Made by a program: the position numbers and the translations under genes. 7,702 nucleotides of DNA, from the NCBI GenBank assembly GCA_005786775.1, contig SYDD01000231.1, positions 1 through 7,702 on the forward strand, given 5' to 3'. The stretch's first letter is position 1. The number at the start of each line of letters is the position of its first letter. Positions 1 to 7,339 of the stretch are shown in pieces. This stretch comes from Opitutaceae bacterium. Lineage in GTDB: Bacteria > Verrucomicrobiota > Verrucomicrobiia > Opitutales > Opitutaceae. A model generated the notes under the pieces. The model saw only the letters and a program-made list of their open reading frames with translations. It had not been told where the DNA came from and did no database searches.

Positions 1-1129
1 CGCGGACTTCCCCGCCATCCGACAGTTCAAGGTGGCCCGCAACCCCCGGAGCGAGCGGCAGACCGAGGCGGCCGCCGCGTGGAGCGTCTGTTCCCCCTTG
101 ACCGCCGGGGATTTCTCGGCCGTCGGCTTTCACTTCGCCCGGGAACTGTGGCTGGCGCTGCGTGTTCCCATCGGGTTGATCAACTGCTCGCACGGCAACA
201 GCGCGGTCGAGGGGTGGATGAGCCGGGAGGCGCTGGCCGCGGAGCCCGCCTTCCGAGGGGTGGCGGACCGTTGGAACGAGGTACTGGCGCGTTACCCCGC
301 GGCGCGCGAACGCCACGAGGCAGCGCTGCAGCGTTGGGAGCAGGAAGCGACGGCCGCGCGTGCCGCCGGCGCCAGCCCGCCTAACCGGCCCGCGGTTCCT
401 GTGGGGCCCGGCCATCACCAGGAGCCCTCGGCGTTGTTCAACGGGATGATCGCGCCGGTTCTACCCTACGCGCTGCGCGGGTTCCTCTGGTACCAGGGTG
501 AGGGCAACGCGCGCCGCGCGGGGGAATACGAGCGCCTTTTTGACGTGCTGATCCGACAGTGGCGGCACGACTTTGGGGCACCCGAAGCGCCCTTTTTCTG
601 GGTGCAGCTGCCCGGGCTCGGCCGGATGCCGCCCACGACGACACCCGAGGACTGGGTCGCGCTGCGCGCGGCGCAAACGGCAACCTTGGCCCTGCCCGCG
701 ACCGGCCAGGCAGTGACGATCGATGTCGGGGATCCGACGGACATCCACCCGCTGCGCAAGCGCGAGGTCGGCGAGCGTTTGGCCCGGCTGGCCCGGCGCC
801 GCGTCTACGGGCAGGTCGTCACGGATGAAGGTCCCGCCCTGCAGGCGGCGCAACGGGACGGCGCGGCCGTGGAACTGGAGTTCATCCACGCCGCCGGAGG
901 ACTCCGCTTGGGCGGGGAACCCGCGCGCGCCTTTGAGCTGGCAGATCGGGAAGGCCGGTTTAGCGCGGCCTCGGAGGTCGTGCTGCTGCCCGGGAACCGG
1001 CTGCGCTTAACCGCCCCGGGAGTCGATCGCCCGGTGCACGTGCGCCACGCGTGGCAGGCTCTTCCGGCTGGCTGGTTGCAGAACGACGAGGGGTTGCCCG
1101 CCCCTCCTTTCTCGGTACGCGTGGACTGA
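1..1129 (+). CDS. Sialate O-acetylesterase (SASA) family carbohydrate esterase, 5'-truncated
   Basis: The reading frame is open from the first full codon at base 2 to the TGA at 1127-1129, giving about 375 residues. The true start and the nucleophile-serine block (GQSNM-type) lie before the window. A GTG at 32 could be read as a start, but family similarity continues upstream of it, so I treat the gene as partial. Visible landmarks are VPIGLINCSHGNSAVEGW (about 165-220), LFNGMIAPVLPYALRGFLWYQGEGNA (about 430-510, the family WYQGE block) and the catalytic-type DIHP motif with its His codon at 746-748, followed by RKREVGERLARLA. A beta-rich tail follows. Relatives remove acetyl groups from sialic acids or plant and algal polysaccharides and are usually exported; the signal peptide region is not visible. 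It is convergent with the fatty-acid operon and probably unrelated to it. The family call is firm, the substrate unknown. Confidence 0.9.
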   Translation, partial: ADFPAIRQFKVARNPRSERQTEAAAAWSVCSPLTAGDFSAVGFHFARELWLALRVPIGLINCSHGNSAVEGWMSREALAAEPAFRGVADRWNEVLARYPAARERHEAALQRWEQEATAARAAGASPPNRPAVPVGPGHHQEPSALFNGMIAPVLPYALRGFLWYQGEGNARRAGEYERLFDVLIRQWRHDFGAPEAPFFWVQLPGLGRMPPTTTPEDWVALRAAQTATLALPATGQAVTIDVGDPTDIHPLRKREVGERLARLARRRVYGQVVTDEGPALQAAQRDGAAVELEFIHAAGGLRLGGEPARAFELADREGRFSAASEVVLLPGNRLRLTAPGVDRPVHVRHAWQALPAGWLQNDEGLPAPPFSVRVD

Positions 1130-1157
1130 ACCGGCGCGGAGCGGGTTCAAACGGCCC

Positions 1158-2054
1158 TCAGTCGGGGCGAGACAGGAACGCTTGGATGCGCGGGACCAGT
1201 TCCTCCCGCGCATCCTCTAGGACGTAGTGGCCGGCGTCCGCGATGTGGTTCACCGCGGCCCGGGGGAAAAGCTCCCGCCAGCGCGCCAGAAAACTGTCGT
1301 TGAAGCAGAAATCCCGCCCGCCCCAATGGATCTCTATCGGATGGTCCCGGAGCCGCGCCAGCCCCTCCTCTACCGCGACCAGCGCAGCCCAGCTCGGATG
1401 ACCGGGCGCCCGGGGGATGTCGCGGACAAACCCGTGGACCGCGGCCCGATCGGCCCACGAGCGGTAGGGCCAGAGGTAACCGCGCGCCACTGCGGGCGCC
1501 AGCGGCCGGCGGTGCACCGCCATCCACGTCGCCGGCCAGGCGAAACCATTGGCCCCGCGCACGAGCAGCGCGCCCAGCCCCGGCACCCGGCACAGGGCGA
1601 TGCGCAAAGGGATCCGGCGGGAACGGAACGCCGCGGTGTTCAGCACCACGATCCGACCCACCCGTTCCGGCTCGCGGACGGCCCAACCCATCCCGATCGC
1701 GCCACCCCAGTCGTGCACGAGCAGATGCACCCGGCGCAGGCCCAGCGCGTCCACGAGGCCAGCCAGATCCTCGATCCGGCGCTCAAGCGGCCGCGGGCCA
1801 CCCGGGACGTGCGCCGAAAGTCCCATCCCCAGGTGATCCGGCACCACACAGCGCAGCTCGGGAGCCAAGGCCCGCACCACATTCCGGTAATAATAGGACC
1901 ACGTCGGGTTACCGTGCACCATCAGCACCGCCTCGTCCGTGCGGGGGCCCTCGTCGAGAAAGCTCAGGGCGTGGCCCTCCGTCGTGAGGTGGCGGCGCGG
2001 GGTGAACGGGTATTCGGCCCGCAACCAGCCGGGAAGCGCGTCCGGACTCACCAT
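1158..2054 (-). CDS. oleB: OleB-like alpha/beta hydrolase (haloalkane dehalogenase fold; beta-lactone decarboxylase family)
   Basis: This is a 298-residue alpha/beta hydrolase. From ATG at 2052-2054 it shows HGNPTW (47-52), PDHLGMGLS (72-80), the nucleophile elbow HDWGG with Asp115 (codon 1710-1712), LNTAAF, the cap segment SWADRAAVHGFVRDIP, a second acid Asp248 in GGRDF and His276 in DAGHYVLED. Asp nucleophile, Asn49 and Trp116 are the dehalogenase/OleB signature. OleB proteins decarboxylate a cis-beta-lactone to a cis-olefin as the last step of head-to-head hydrocarbon synthesis. The ATG overlaps the preceding oleA stop as ATGGTGA, so translation is probably coupled. An in-frame TTG at 2075 would add seven residues but the conserved LPGWL starts only after the ATG. 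The usual partners OleC and OleD do not follow; the next gene is convergent. A true haloalkane dehalogenase is less likely given the oleA neighbour. Confidence 0.87.
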   Translation of the reverse strand: MVSPDALPGWLRAEYPFTPRRHLTTEGHALSFLDEGPRTDEAVLMVHGNPTWSYYYRNVVRALAPELRCVVPDHLGMGLSAHVPGGPRPLERRIEDLAGLVDALGLRRVHLLVHDWGGAIGMGWAVREPERVGRIVVLNTAAFRSRRIPLRIALCRVPGLGALLVRGANGFAWPATWMAVHRRPLAPAVARGYLWPYRSWADRAAVHGFVRDIPRAPGHPSWAALVAVEEGLARLRDHPIEIHWGGRDFCFNDSFLARWRELFPRAAVNHIADAGHYVLEDAREELVPRIQAFLSRPD

Positions 2055-3073
2055 TCGAGCGCGAGCATCAGGCAATTGAGGCCGCTGCCGATGCCGAGCA
2101 GCGCTACCCGGTCCCCGTCCCGGATCGCGCCGGCGTCCACCGCCGCGGCGAGGGTGGCGGGCAGCGCGGCCGAGCCGGTGTTACCCAGCGTCTCGAAGGT
2201 CGAGAAGTCGCGGGCGAGATCGAGGCCGAGGGCCTCGTAAAGGCGGCGGCGGTGGACCGAGCCGACCTGGTGGCAGATGATGCGGTCGAACGCGATCCCC
2301 TGCGCGGCCGAGAAATCCCGCCACGTCTGGCGGGCCAGGTCGACGCCAGCCACCAGCAGTTCCTCGGAGTCAGTCTGCATCGCGAGCGCCTCGCGGCCGT
2401 GGTGGTCCCCCTGGCAGAGCGCGTTGTGATTTGTGGCGGCCCGGGCCACGCCGCCGAGGAGGCGGTGCGGCCGGCCGGTGACGAGGGAGCGGTGACAGAC
2501 GACCGCGGCGACGGCGGCGGACCCGATCGTGAGGTTGGCGAAGTACGGCTTGATGTCCTGGCGCGAGAGACCGGGGCCGTTGAGCGTGCGCAGCGTTTCC
2601 TCGACCAGCGGCCGGCCATTTTCACCCGCGGCGACCAGCGCGCAGCGGATCTGGCCCGCCTCGATCATCGCACCCGCGACCGTCAGCGCATTGAGGAACC
2701 CCAGACAGGCGTTCGAGAGGTCAAAGATCTGGGCGGAATCGGGCAGCCCGATGAGCCGGTGGGCAAAGGCGGCCGTCGCGGGCTCCAGCATATCCCGGCT
2801 GACGGCGGCGTGGATGAATAACTCTACCTGAGCAGGGGCGATGCCGGACCGGGCGAGGGCCACGCGGCCGGCGGCCGCGCTGGCGGCGGACGCCCGGGTG
2901 CCCGGAGGCCACATCCGCCGGCTGCGGATGCCCGTCATCAGCTCCAGCCGCCCCGCGGGCAGTCGGAGGCGGGTGTAAAGCGGCTCCAGCCGGCGCTCGA
3001 TCTCGGCGGAGGTGAGTTCCTCCTCCGGCAGCGCGGTCGCGAGCGATTCAATGCAGACGTCCCTGAAGTGCAT
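2048..3073 (-). CDS. oleA: OleA-like thiolase-fold acyl condensing enzyme (3-oxoacyl-ACP synthase III family)
   Basis: This is a 341-residue KAS III-type enzyme. OleA joins two fatty acyl thioesters head to head by a non-decarboxylative Claisen condensation, giving a 2-alkyl-3-ketoalkanoate. Visible features are SRDMLEP with Glu97 (codon 2783-2785), SNACLGF with nucleophile Cys123 (codon 2705-2707), His268 in CHQVG, Asn298 in LGNTGSA and a C-terminal LLGIGSGLNC block. The Glu-to-Cys spacing of 26 and His-to-Asn spacing of 30 equal those of Glu117/Cys143 and His285/Asn315 of Xanthomonas campestris OleA (from memory). This glutamate, given by the partner subunit in OleA, separates the family from ordinary FabH. 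I chose ATG at 3071-3073 because MHFRDV aligns with OleA N-termini. A GTG at 3085 would overlap the previous stop as GTGA and add four residues. It is followed by oleB. A FabH-like role in starting chains is the main alternative. Confidence 0.87.
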   Translation of the reverse strand: MHFRDVCIESLATALPEEELTSAEIERRLEPLYTRLRLPAGRLELMTGIRSRRMWPPGTRASAASAAAGRVALARSGIAPAQVELFIHAAVSRDMLEPATAAFAHRLIGLPDSAQIFDLSNACLGFLNALTVAGAMIEAGQIRCALVAAGENGRPLVEETLRTLNGPGLSRQDIKPYFANLTIGSAAVAAVVCHRSLVTGRPHRLLGGVARAATNHNALCQGDHHGREALAMQTDSEELLVAGVDLARQTWRDFSAAQGIAFDRIICHQVGSVHRRRLYEALGLDLARDFSTFETLGNTGSAALPATLAAAVDAGAIRDGDRVALLGIGSGLNCLMLALEW

Positions 3074-3081
3074 CCCGGGAA

Positions 3082-3888
3082 TCACGGCCGCATCGCGAGG
3101 CGGACCACCTCCTGGTCGAACGTGTTGCAGGCGAGGCCGGCGTCGACGATCACGGTGGTGCCATTGAGCCCGCTGCTGCGGGGGCTGAGCAGGAACGCGG
3201 CGACATCGGCCACCTCCTGGGTGGCCAGACTACGTTTCCGGAAGGTCAGCTTCTCCGCGTAGAGGTAGCTCTCGAGATAACCGGGGATCCCGGCAGAGGA
3301 GCTGGTGCGGAGCGGGCCGGCGCCCACGACATTAAAGCGGACGGCAGACTCGGCGCTGAAGGACTTGGCGAGGAAACGCGCGCAGGACTCCAGCGCAGCC
3401 TTTATCGGCCCCATATACCCGTAGTTGTCCGGTGTGACCTGGAGCGAGGAAATGCCAATCGTGACCACGGACGCGTCCGCGGCGAGGAGCGGCTTGAGCG
3501 CGCGGGACAACTCCACCAGCGAGAACGCGGAGATGGTAGTCGCCTGCAGGAAATCGGCCCGGCTGGTCTCGTGGAAGGGCTTCAGCCCCTCGCGGTAGTT
3601 GGCGAACGCGATCGAGTGGACCACGCCGTGCAGCAGACCCAGGCCGGCGGCCTGCAGTTCCGCCGCGAGCCGGGCCGGCGCTCCCTCCTCCTCCACGTCG
3701 CAGACGAAAGCCGTGCGGTCGCCGAGGAGCGCCGCGAGCGACTGCCGGCGAGCGGCCGAGCGCACGCTGTACACGACCCGCGCCCCCTGCTCCTCGAGCG
3801 TACGTGCGATGTGCCACGCGACACTGCGCCGGTTGGCGATACCGGTCACCAGCACCGTGCGGCCGGCCAGCTGCAGGAAGTCGCTCAT
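3082..3888 (-). CDS. fabI: FabI-like enoyl-ACP reductase (SDR superfamily)
   Basis: This is a 268-residue short-chain dehydrogenase of the divergent enoyl-reductase type, the usual FabI size. The N-terminus LAGRTVLVTGIANRRSVAW is the FabI nucleotide-binding loop, where G-x5-S replaces the classical TGxxxGxG. CDV (63-65), HSIAF (91-95) and the catalytic Tyr156-x6-Lys163 follow (Tyr codon 3421-3423). AGPLRT is the usual substrate-loop start, and the end has the VDAG block. FabI reduces trans-2-enoyl-ACP with NAD(P)H. The residue aligned with E. coli Tyr146 is Ile here and SSL follows, somewhat as in FabL-type enzymes, so the substrate may differ from that of housekeeping FabI. The Ala of HSIAF aligns with E. 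coli Gly93, which is common in natural FabIs. The start ATG overlaps the dehydratase stop as ATGA, so coupling is likely. It might act on an unusual ACP-bound chain. Symbol given by family. Confidence 0.85.
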   Translation of the reverse strand: MSDFLQLAGRTVLVTGIANRRSVAWHIARTLEEQGARVVYSVRSAARRQSLAALLGDRTAFVCDVEEEGAPARLAAELQAAGLGLLHGVVHSIAFANYREGLKPFHETSRADFLQATTISAFSLVELSRALKPLLAADASVVTIGISSLQVTPDNYGYMGPIKAALESCARFLAKSFSAESAVRFNVVGAGPLRTSSSAGIPGYLESYLYAEKLTFRKRSLATQEVADVAAFLLSPRSSGLNGTTVIVDAGLACNTFDQEVVRLAMRP

Positions 3889-4337
3889 TGGGCGGCGGTG
3901 CCGGCCGGGGCCTTCCAGGCGACGGCGAACTCGAGCGACAGGATGCGCACGCCGTCCTCGCGCCGGATCGAGCCCGCGAGCATCGTGAAACCGCCGAGGG
4001 CATCCTTCTCCTTCACCTCAAGGAGCACGCGGTCGCCCGGGTAGACGGGATGGCGGAAGCGAACCTCGGAGATCTTCGCGATCAGGGGCAGCCCCTCGCC
4101 GGGGGCGGCGCCGGCCTCCCGCGCCTTGAGGGCCATATGACACGCGGCCGCCTGGAACACGGCCTCGCAGAGGAGCACTCCGGGCGTGATGGGCGCGCCC
4201 GGGTAGTGCCCCTTGTAGAAATCCTCCTCCGCCCGCCAAGTGCGGCGGGCCACCAGCGTACCGGGACCGCGGCTGACGATCTCGTCGACGAACAGGAACG
4301 GCGGCCGGTGCGGGATCAGGTCGGTGACGGCGGTCAT
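3885..4337 (-). CDS. fabZ: FabZ-like 3-hydroxyacyl-ACP dehydratase (hotdog fold)
   Basis: This is a 150-residue single hotdog domain of normal FabZ length. IPHRPPFLFVDEI (8-20) is the N-terminal FabZ signature. GHYPGAPITPGVLLCEA carries the catalytic pair His44 (codon 4206-4208) and Glu58. The mid-domain RFRHPVYPGDRVLLEV matches the FabZ strand that follows the active-site helix. The enzyme should remove water from 3-hydroxyacyl-ACP to give the trans-2-enoyl thioester used by the next gene's reductase. Its ATG overlaps the stop of the upstream oxidoreductase (ATGA at 4334-4337) and its own stop overlaps the reductase start. The Glu at the second catalytic position fits FabZ rather than FabA, which has Asp, so isomerase activity is not predicted. 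No ketoreductase (FabG) gene is visible, so that step must come from upstream or from primary metabolism. It is probably a pathway-specific copy. Confidence 0.88.
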   Translation of the reverse strand: MTAVTDLIPHRPPFLFVDEIVSRGPGTLVARRTWRAEEDFYKGHYPGAPITPGVLLCEAVFQAAACHMALKAREAGAAPGEGLPLIAKISEVRFRHPVYPGDRVLLEVKEKDALGGFTMLAGSIRREDGVRILSLEFAVAWKAPAGTAAQ

Positions 4338-5779
4338 AGGGCGGCGGAACGCTTTTCGGCGTGGAGGGCCTTGTCGATCCTGTTCGCGACGATGACCCCG
4401 TAGTTGATGGTCCCGAGCCAGCCGGACATAATGATGCCGACGGAGCCGGCGTGGAAGAGGCCGGGCAGCTGGTCCGGCAGGTCCATCGAGACCTTGAGTC
4501 CTTCGAACTTGGTGCCGAACGAGGTGCCCGCCCAGTGGGTCGTGTACCGCTCGATCGTCCGCGGCGTGGCGGCCTCGCGCCAGTCGATCTTGGCCCGCAC
4601 GTCCGGGATGTAGCGCTCGAGCGCAGTGATCGATTCCTCGATCAGGCGCTCCTTGGCGCGGGCGTACTCATCGTCCGGGAGGCCCTGCCAGTCCTCGTGG
4701 CGGGCGTTGAGGGAAACCACGATCGCGTAACGGTCGGATCCGGGGCGGGTATCCGGGTAATAGACCGAGAAGGTGCGGCTGGTGGTGTCGAAGGCGGTCA
4801 GCTCGCCGCTGCTGAAGCGGGGCGCGGCCGAGGTGAACACAAGGTCGCCGATGTGCGGGATCAATTCGCCGCGGCGGATGCCGAGATAGACTTGGCAGGA
4901 GCTGGAATTGACCCGCACCGCGCGCGCGGCCGCGAGGTAGTCGGGCGCGAGATGCTCCTCCCCGGCGAGGCGGAAGAGGGTCGTCTTGAGATTGGCGTTC
5001 GAGAGGATCGCCTTCGCCCGGATCACCCGGCCGCCGCGGGCGACGATGCCGGCCGCGACTTTCTTCCCGCCACGCTCCTCGACCAGAATGCGCTCGACCA
5101 GCACCTTCTTGCGCAGCTCCACGCCATTGCGGCGGAGCTCATCCACCATCTTCGCGATCAGCTGGTCGGAACCGCCCCGGAAGGTGTAGACGCCGGAGCC
5201 CATGAAGTTCGAGAAGACGATCCCGTAGGTGATCGCGGGGTCTTCGGTCGTCGAGCCGTTGGCGTAGGCGATGGGCTCCATCAGCAGCCGCTGCACATCG
5301 TCCCGGCCGGGGAAGAAGCGGTTGAACATCTCCCCCGTGGTCTCGCGGTGATCGTCGTAGAAGTTCATCCCGCGCAGGTGCTCGTAGAAGGCCTCCACCT
5401 GCGCCCTTGGCAGCCCGAAGGACTCGACCAGCACGCGGGTGTAGTCCTCGCGGGTGAACGTGGTGCGGACGTCCATCTGGGGGTTGACGAAGCGGATGTC
5501 CCGCAGCGGCACGATCGCGTCGGCGATCTCGCGGGTCCAGTACTTGCGGCAACTCTTGAGCATCCCGCTGGGGAAGCCGTGCAGCGAGATGTCGAAGATG
5601 TGGCCGCCGCGGCGGGTGAACCAAGTGGCGAGGCCACCGTACTGGTAGTGATGCTCGAGCAGGAGCACCCGGTGGCCCGCCTTCGCGAGGACGTTCGCCC
5701 CGGTGAGGCCGCCCAGGCCGCTGCCAATGACGATCACGTCGTATTCGTCTGCCACCCCCTTGAGCCAATCGTAAGCCAT
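4334..5779 (-). CDS. CrtI/phytoene desaturase-like FAD-dependent oxidoreductase, second copy
   Basis: This 481-residue flavoprotein belongs to the phytoene desaturase/CrtISO/RetSat-like amine oxidase superfamily. The Rossmann motif GSGLGG spans 19-24 and the FAD ribose-binding Glu is at 42. YGGLATWFTRRGG continues the N-terminal FAD region. The C-terminal FAD block is about 438-467 (LFHAGS, SGWLGTINYG, VANRID). Middle parts such as FRGGSDQLIAKM fit the family substrate domain. The start is ATG at 5777-5779, since the dinucleotide fold begins at residue 13. The same frame stays open upstream to 6304, but that stretch lies over the neighbouring gene and is not family-like. Such enzymes desaturate, saturate or isomerise polyene chains using FAD. 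No phytoene synthase or other carotenoid gene is visible, and the neighbours are fatty-acid enzymes, so I infer an acyl or polyene substrate. It is clearly divergent from the adjacent copy, so duplication is old. Reaction unknown. Confidence 0.86.
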   Translation of the reverse strand: MAYDWLKGVADEYDVIVIGSGLGGLTGANVLAKAGHRVLLLEHHYQYGGLATWFTRRGGHIFDISLHGFPSGMLKSCRKYWTREIADAIVPLRDIRFVNPQMDVRTTFTREDYTRVLVESFGLPRAQVEAFYEHLRGMNFYDDHRETTGEMFNRFFPGRDDVQRLLMEPIAYANGSTTEDPAITYGIVFSNFMGSGVYTFRGGSDQLIAKMVDELRRNGVELRKKVLVERILVEERGGKKVAAGIVARGGRVIRAKAILSNANLKTTLFRLAGEEHLAPDYLAAARAVRVNSSSCQVYLGIRRGELIPHIGDLVFTSAAPRFSSGELTAFDTTSRTFSVYYPDTRPGSDRYAIVVSLNARHEDWQGLPDDEYARAKERLIEESITALERYIPDVRAKIDWREAATPRTIERYTTHWAGTSFGTKFEGLKVSMDLPDQLPGLFHAGSVGIIMSGWLGTINYGVIVANRIDKALHAEKRSAAL

Positions 5780-5844
5780 GGAAGCCCGGGAGCGTGGGTG
5801 TTCCCCGGCGCCTTGCCAATCCCGCGCTGGGGATTTCGCGCGGC
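5780..5844 (-). other. 65-base spacer between the two oxidoreductase genes, with weak inverted repeat
   Basis: This spacer lies between the stop of the first and the ATG of the second oxidoreductase. It holds AATCCC (5818-5823) and GGGATT (5830-5835) around a 6-base loop. An overlapping alternative 6-base stem, CCGCGC/GCGCGG read on the - strand, also exists. No T-run follows either stem, so I do not call a terminator. No purine-rich ribosome binding site is seen before the ATG. It may be a processing or translation-control site, or nothing. Confidence 0.3.
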
Positions 5845-7275
5845 TCACCCGCGCTGCAGGATGTGATGGTTGGCCATCGAGATCCCACTTAGCATCGCCC
5901 CGACGATCCCAAGGAATCCCTGGTCCGTGCCGCACAGGTAGACATTGGGCGCGGCGGTGAGGCCCCGGCGGTGCTTCACCCCGGAACCGTAGACGGCGCC
6001 GCGCTGGTGACCGGTGAATCGCGTGATGGTGCGCGGGGTGAACATGTCGGTGGCGACCGTCGCGGCGGCCAACTCCGCGTTCGGCACCGCAGGCAGGAAC
6101 CGCCGGGCGCTGGCCTGCACCGCGCCAAACCACTCCTGCTTCCGTGCGCGGTATTCCGGCTCCGGCCACGCCATCCAATCCTCGGGTCGCGCCAGGGAGG
6201 TCACGCGGAACCATCCCTCGGCCAGCGCCTCGCCCGCGTCGTAGGCGAAGTTGTTCGGAAAGCAGATCACGCCGCTGCGGACGTCCACGGGCGCCACCGG
6301 GCACGCGTAGTCGAAATTCCGCCCCTCGCTGAAGAAAACTATGGTGTCCCCGGACCAGCCCAATGCGGCGGGGGCGCGGTCGAGCACCGTGATGGTCTCG
6401 ACGAATGAGAGCCGGCCAGGCTCCGTGGGCCGCGGGGTGGGCAGGCCGCCGGCAGAGAGCAGGGCCTCGGTTTCGGGCGCGCCGACCGACGAGAGGACGT
6501 GGTCCGCCGTGATCACGGCGCCGTCATCGAGCTCGACCCCGGCGGCGCGGCCCTCCCGGAGCACGATGCGGCGCACGCCACATTTCATCCGTCGCTCGCC
6601 ACCAGCTTCCCGGTACTTGGCCAGCAGCACGCGCAGGATGCGGCGCACGCCCTCGGCGGGGCGGGCGAAACCCTCGAGGAAGAGGGCCTTAAAGAGGATC
6701 ACGAACTGGCTGAAGTCCATATCCCGCTCGGTCGGGCTGCCATAGAACATCACCGGGCAGAACAGCATATCCTCCAGCAGCGGGTCGGTAAGGTGGCGGC
6801 GGACCACCTCCCGGGCGGACGCGGGGGCGGCATCGAGGGAGACTTCGTCGTGGGCCCGCACCGCGGCGACAAGGGCGCGGAACCCATCGATCTGCGCTGG
6901 AAAAGCGCGGGCGACTTCGGCCTCGAGCACCTGGAAATCGTTCGTGAAGCGCAAATCCGCCGCCCCGGGACCAAACGCGATCCGCGAACCGAGTTGCCCG
7001 CGGAGGGCGAACTCGTCGCGGTCGATGCGGAGCTGGCGCAGCAGCTTGGTGAGCGGCGTGCCTTTGACACCCGGCGGCACGTAGTTGGTCAGCGCGTGGA
7101 GTCCGACGTCGTAGCGACGCCCGTCGCGGCTGTAAAAGCCGTTGAGGCCGCCGACGGCATTGTGGCGCTCGAAGATGCAGACCTGCCGTCCAAAGTGGGC
7201 GAGCCGAATCCCGGCGGCGAGACCTGCCATCCCCGCGCCGATGATAACCACGTCGTAGTGCGAGCGGGCGTTCAT
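5845..7275 (-). CDS. CrtI/phytoene desaturase-like FAD-dependent oxidoreductase, first copy
   Basis: This 476-residue flavoprotein of the phytoene desaturase-like superfamily starts at ATG 7273-7275. The FAD motif GAGMAG is at 13-18, the ribose-binding Glu is at 36, and HNAVGGLNGFYSRDGRRYDVG extends the N-terminal FAD site. A C-terminal FAD block from about 442 has NVYLCGTDQGFLG, then SGISMAN. Length and layout match CrtI/CrtISO-type enzymes. No signal peptide or membrane segment is evident. It lies 69 bases after the ACP stop codon, behind an intrinsic terminator, and 65 bases before the second oxidoreductase of the same superfamily. The two proteins share the fold landmarks but little sequence elsewhere, which suggests two distinct steps rather than a recent duplication. 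The neighbouring fatty-acid genes make an acyl chain the probable substrate (inference). It could be a desaturase, saturase, isomerase or cyclising enzyme; the sequence alone does not decide. Confidence 0.86.
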   Translation of the reverse strand: MNARSHYDVVIIGAGMAGLAAGIRLAHFGRQVCIFERHNAVGGLNGFYSRDGRRYDVGLHALTNYVPPGVKGTPLTKLLRQLRIDRDEFALRGQLGSRIAFGPGAADLRFTNDFQVLEAEVARAFPAQIDGFRALVAAVRAHDEVSLDAAPASAREVVRRHLTDPLLEDMLFCPVMFYGSPTERDMDFSQFVILFKALFLEGFARPAEGVRRILRVLLAKYREAGGERRMKCGVRRIVLREGRAAGVELDDGAVITADHVLSSVGAPETEALLSAGGLPTPRPTEPGRLSFVETITVLDRAPAALGWSGDTIVFFSEGRNFDYACPVAPVDVRSGVICFPNNFAYDAGEALAEGWFRVTSLARPEDWMAWPEPEYRARKQEWFGAVQASARRFLPAVPNAELAAATVATDMFTPRTITRFTGHQRGAVYGSGVKHRRGLTAAPNVYLCGTDQGFLGIVGAMLSGISMANHHILQRG

Positions 7276-7290
7276 CGGCGGGCGGGCAGC

Positions 7291-7314
7291 AAAAAGCCGG
7301 GCCTGCGGCCCGGC
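7291..7314 (-). terminator. Intrinsic terminator-like hairpin between the ACP gene and the first oxidoreductase gene
   Basis: Read on the - strand, GCCGGGCC, loop GCA and GGCCCGGC form a perfect 8-bp G+C-only stem with a 3-base loop, directly followed by TTTTT. The hairpin begins 25 bases after the ACP stop codon. The + strand orientation has no T-run, so it acts on the operon strand only. Only 15 bases separate the T-run from the next ATG, leaving no room for a promoter. The downstream genes therefore depend on read-through, or on a promoter inside the ACP gene. It may keep ACP mRNA in excess over the enzymes. Confidence 0.72.
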
Positions 7315-7339
7315 CGGGAACAGAGGCGACGTCCGGGGT

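Noticed and set aside
1130..1157. Possible bidirectional terminator between the convergent esterase and oleB genes
   Set aside because: The 28-base gap shows no convincing stem followed by a T-run on either strand.
1158..2054. Reading the hydrolase as a haloalkane dehalogenase
   Set aside because: The fold and Asp nucleophile fit, but its direct overlap with an OleA-type gene makes the OleB family the better call.
1227..2240. A 337-codon open frame on the + strand opposite oleB and the end of oleA
   Set aside because: Antisense shadow; the translation is rich in Arg, Pro and His with no family motifs, while the - strand shows a full catalytic triad.
2252..2821. A 189-codon open frame on the + strand opposite oleA
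   Set aside because: It has no domain-like features and mirrors the codons of oleA, whose active-site residues are all in place.
4361..5866. A 501-codon open frame on the + strand opposite the second oxidoreductase
   Set aside because: It is the antisense shadow of a well-supported flavoprotein gene in GC-rich DNA; its translation is low-complexity, rich in Gly, Arg, Ala and Val, with no recognisable domain.
5780..6304. Upstream extension of the second oxidoreductase frame by 175 codons
   Set aside because: The stretch overlaps the first oxidoreductase in another frame and is Arg/Gly/Pro-rich; the FAD fold begins 13 residues after the ATG at 5779, so the shorter start is right.
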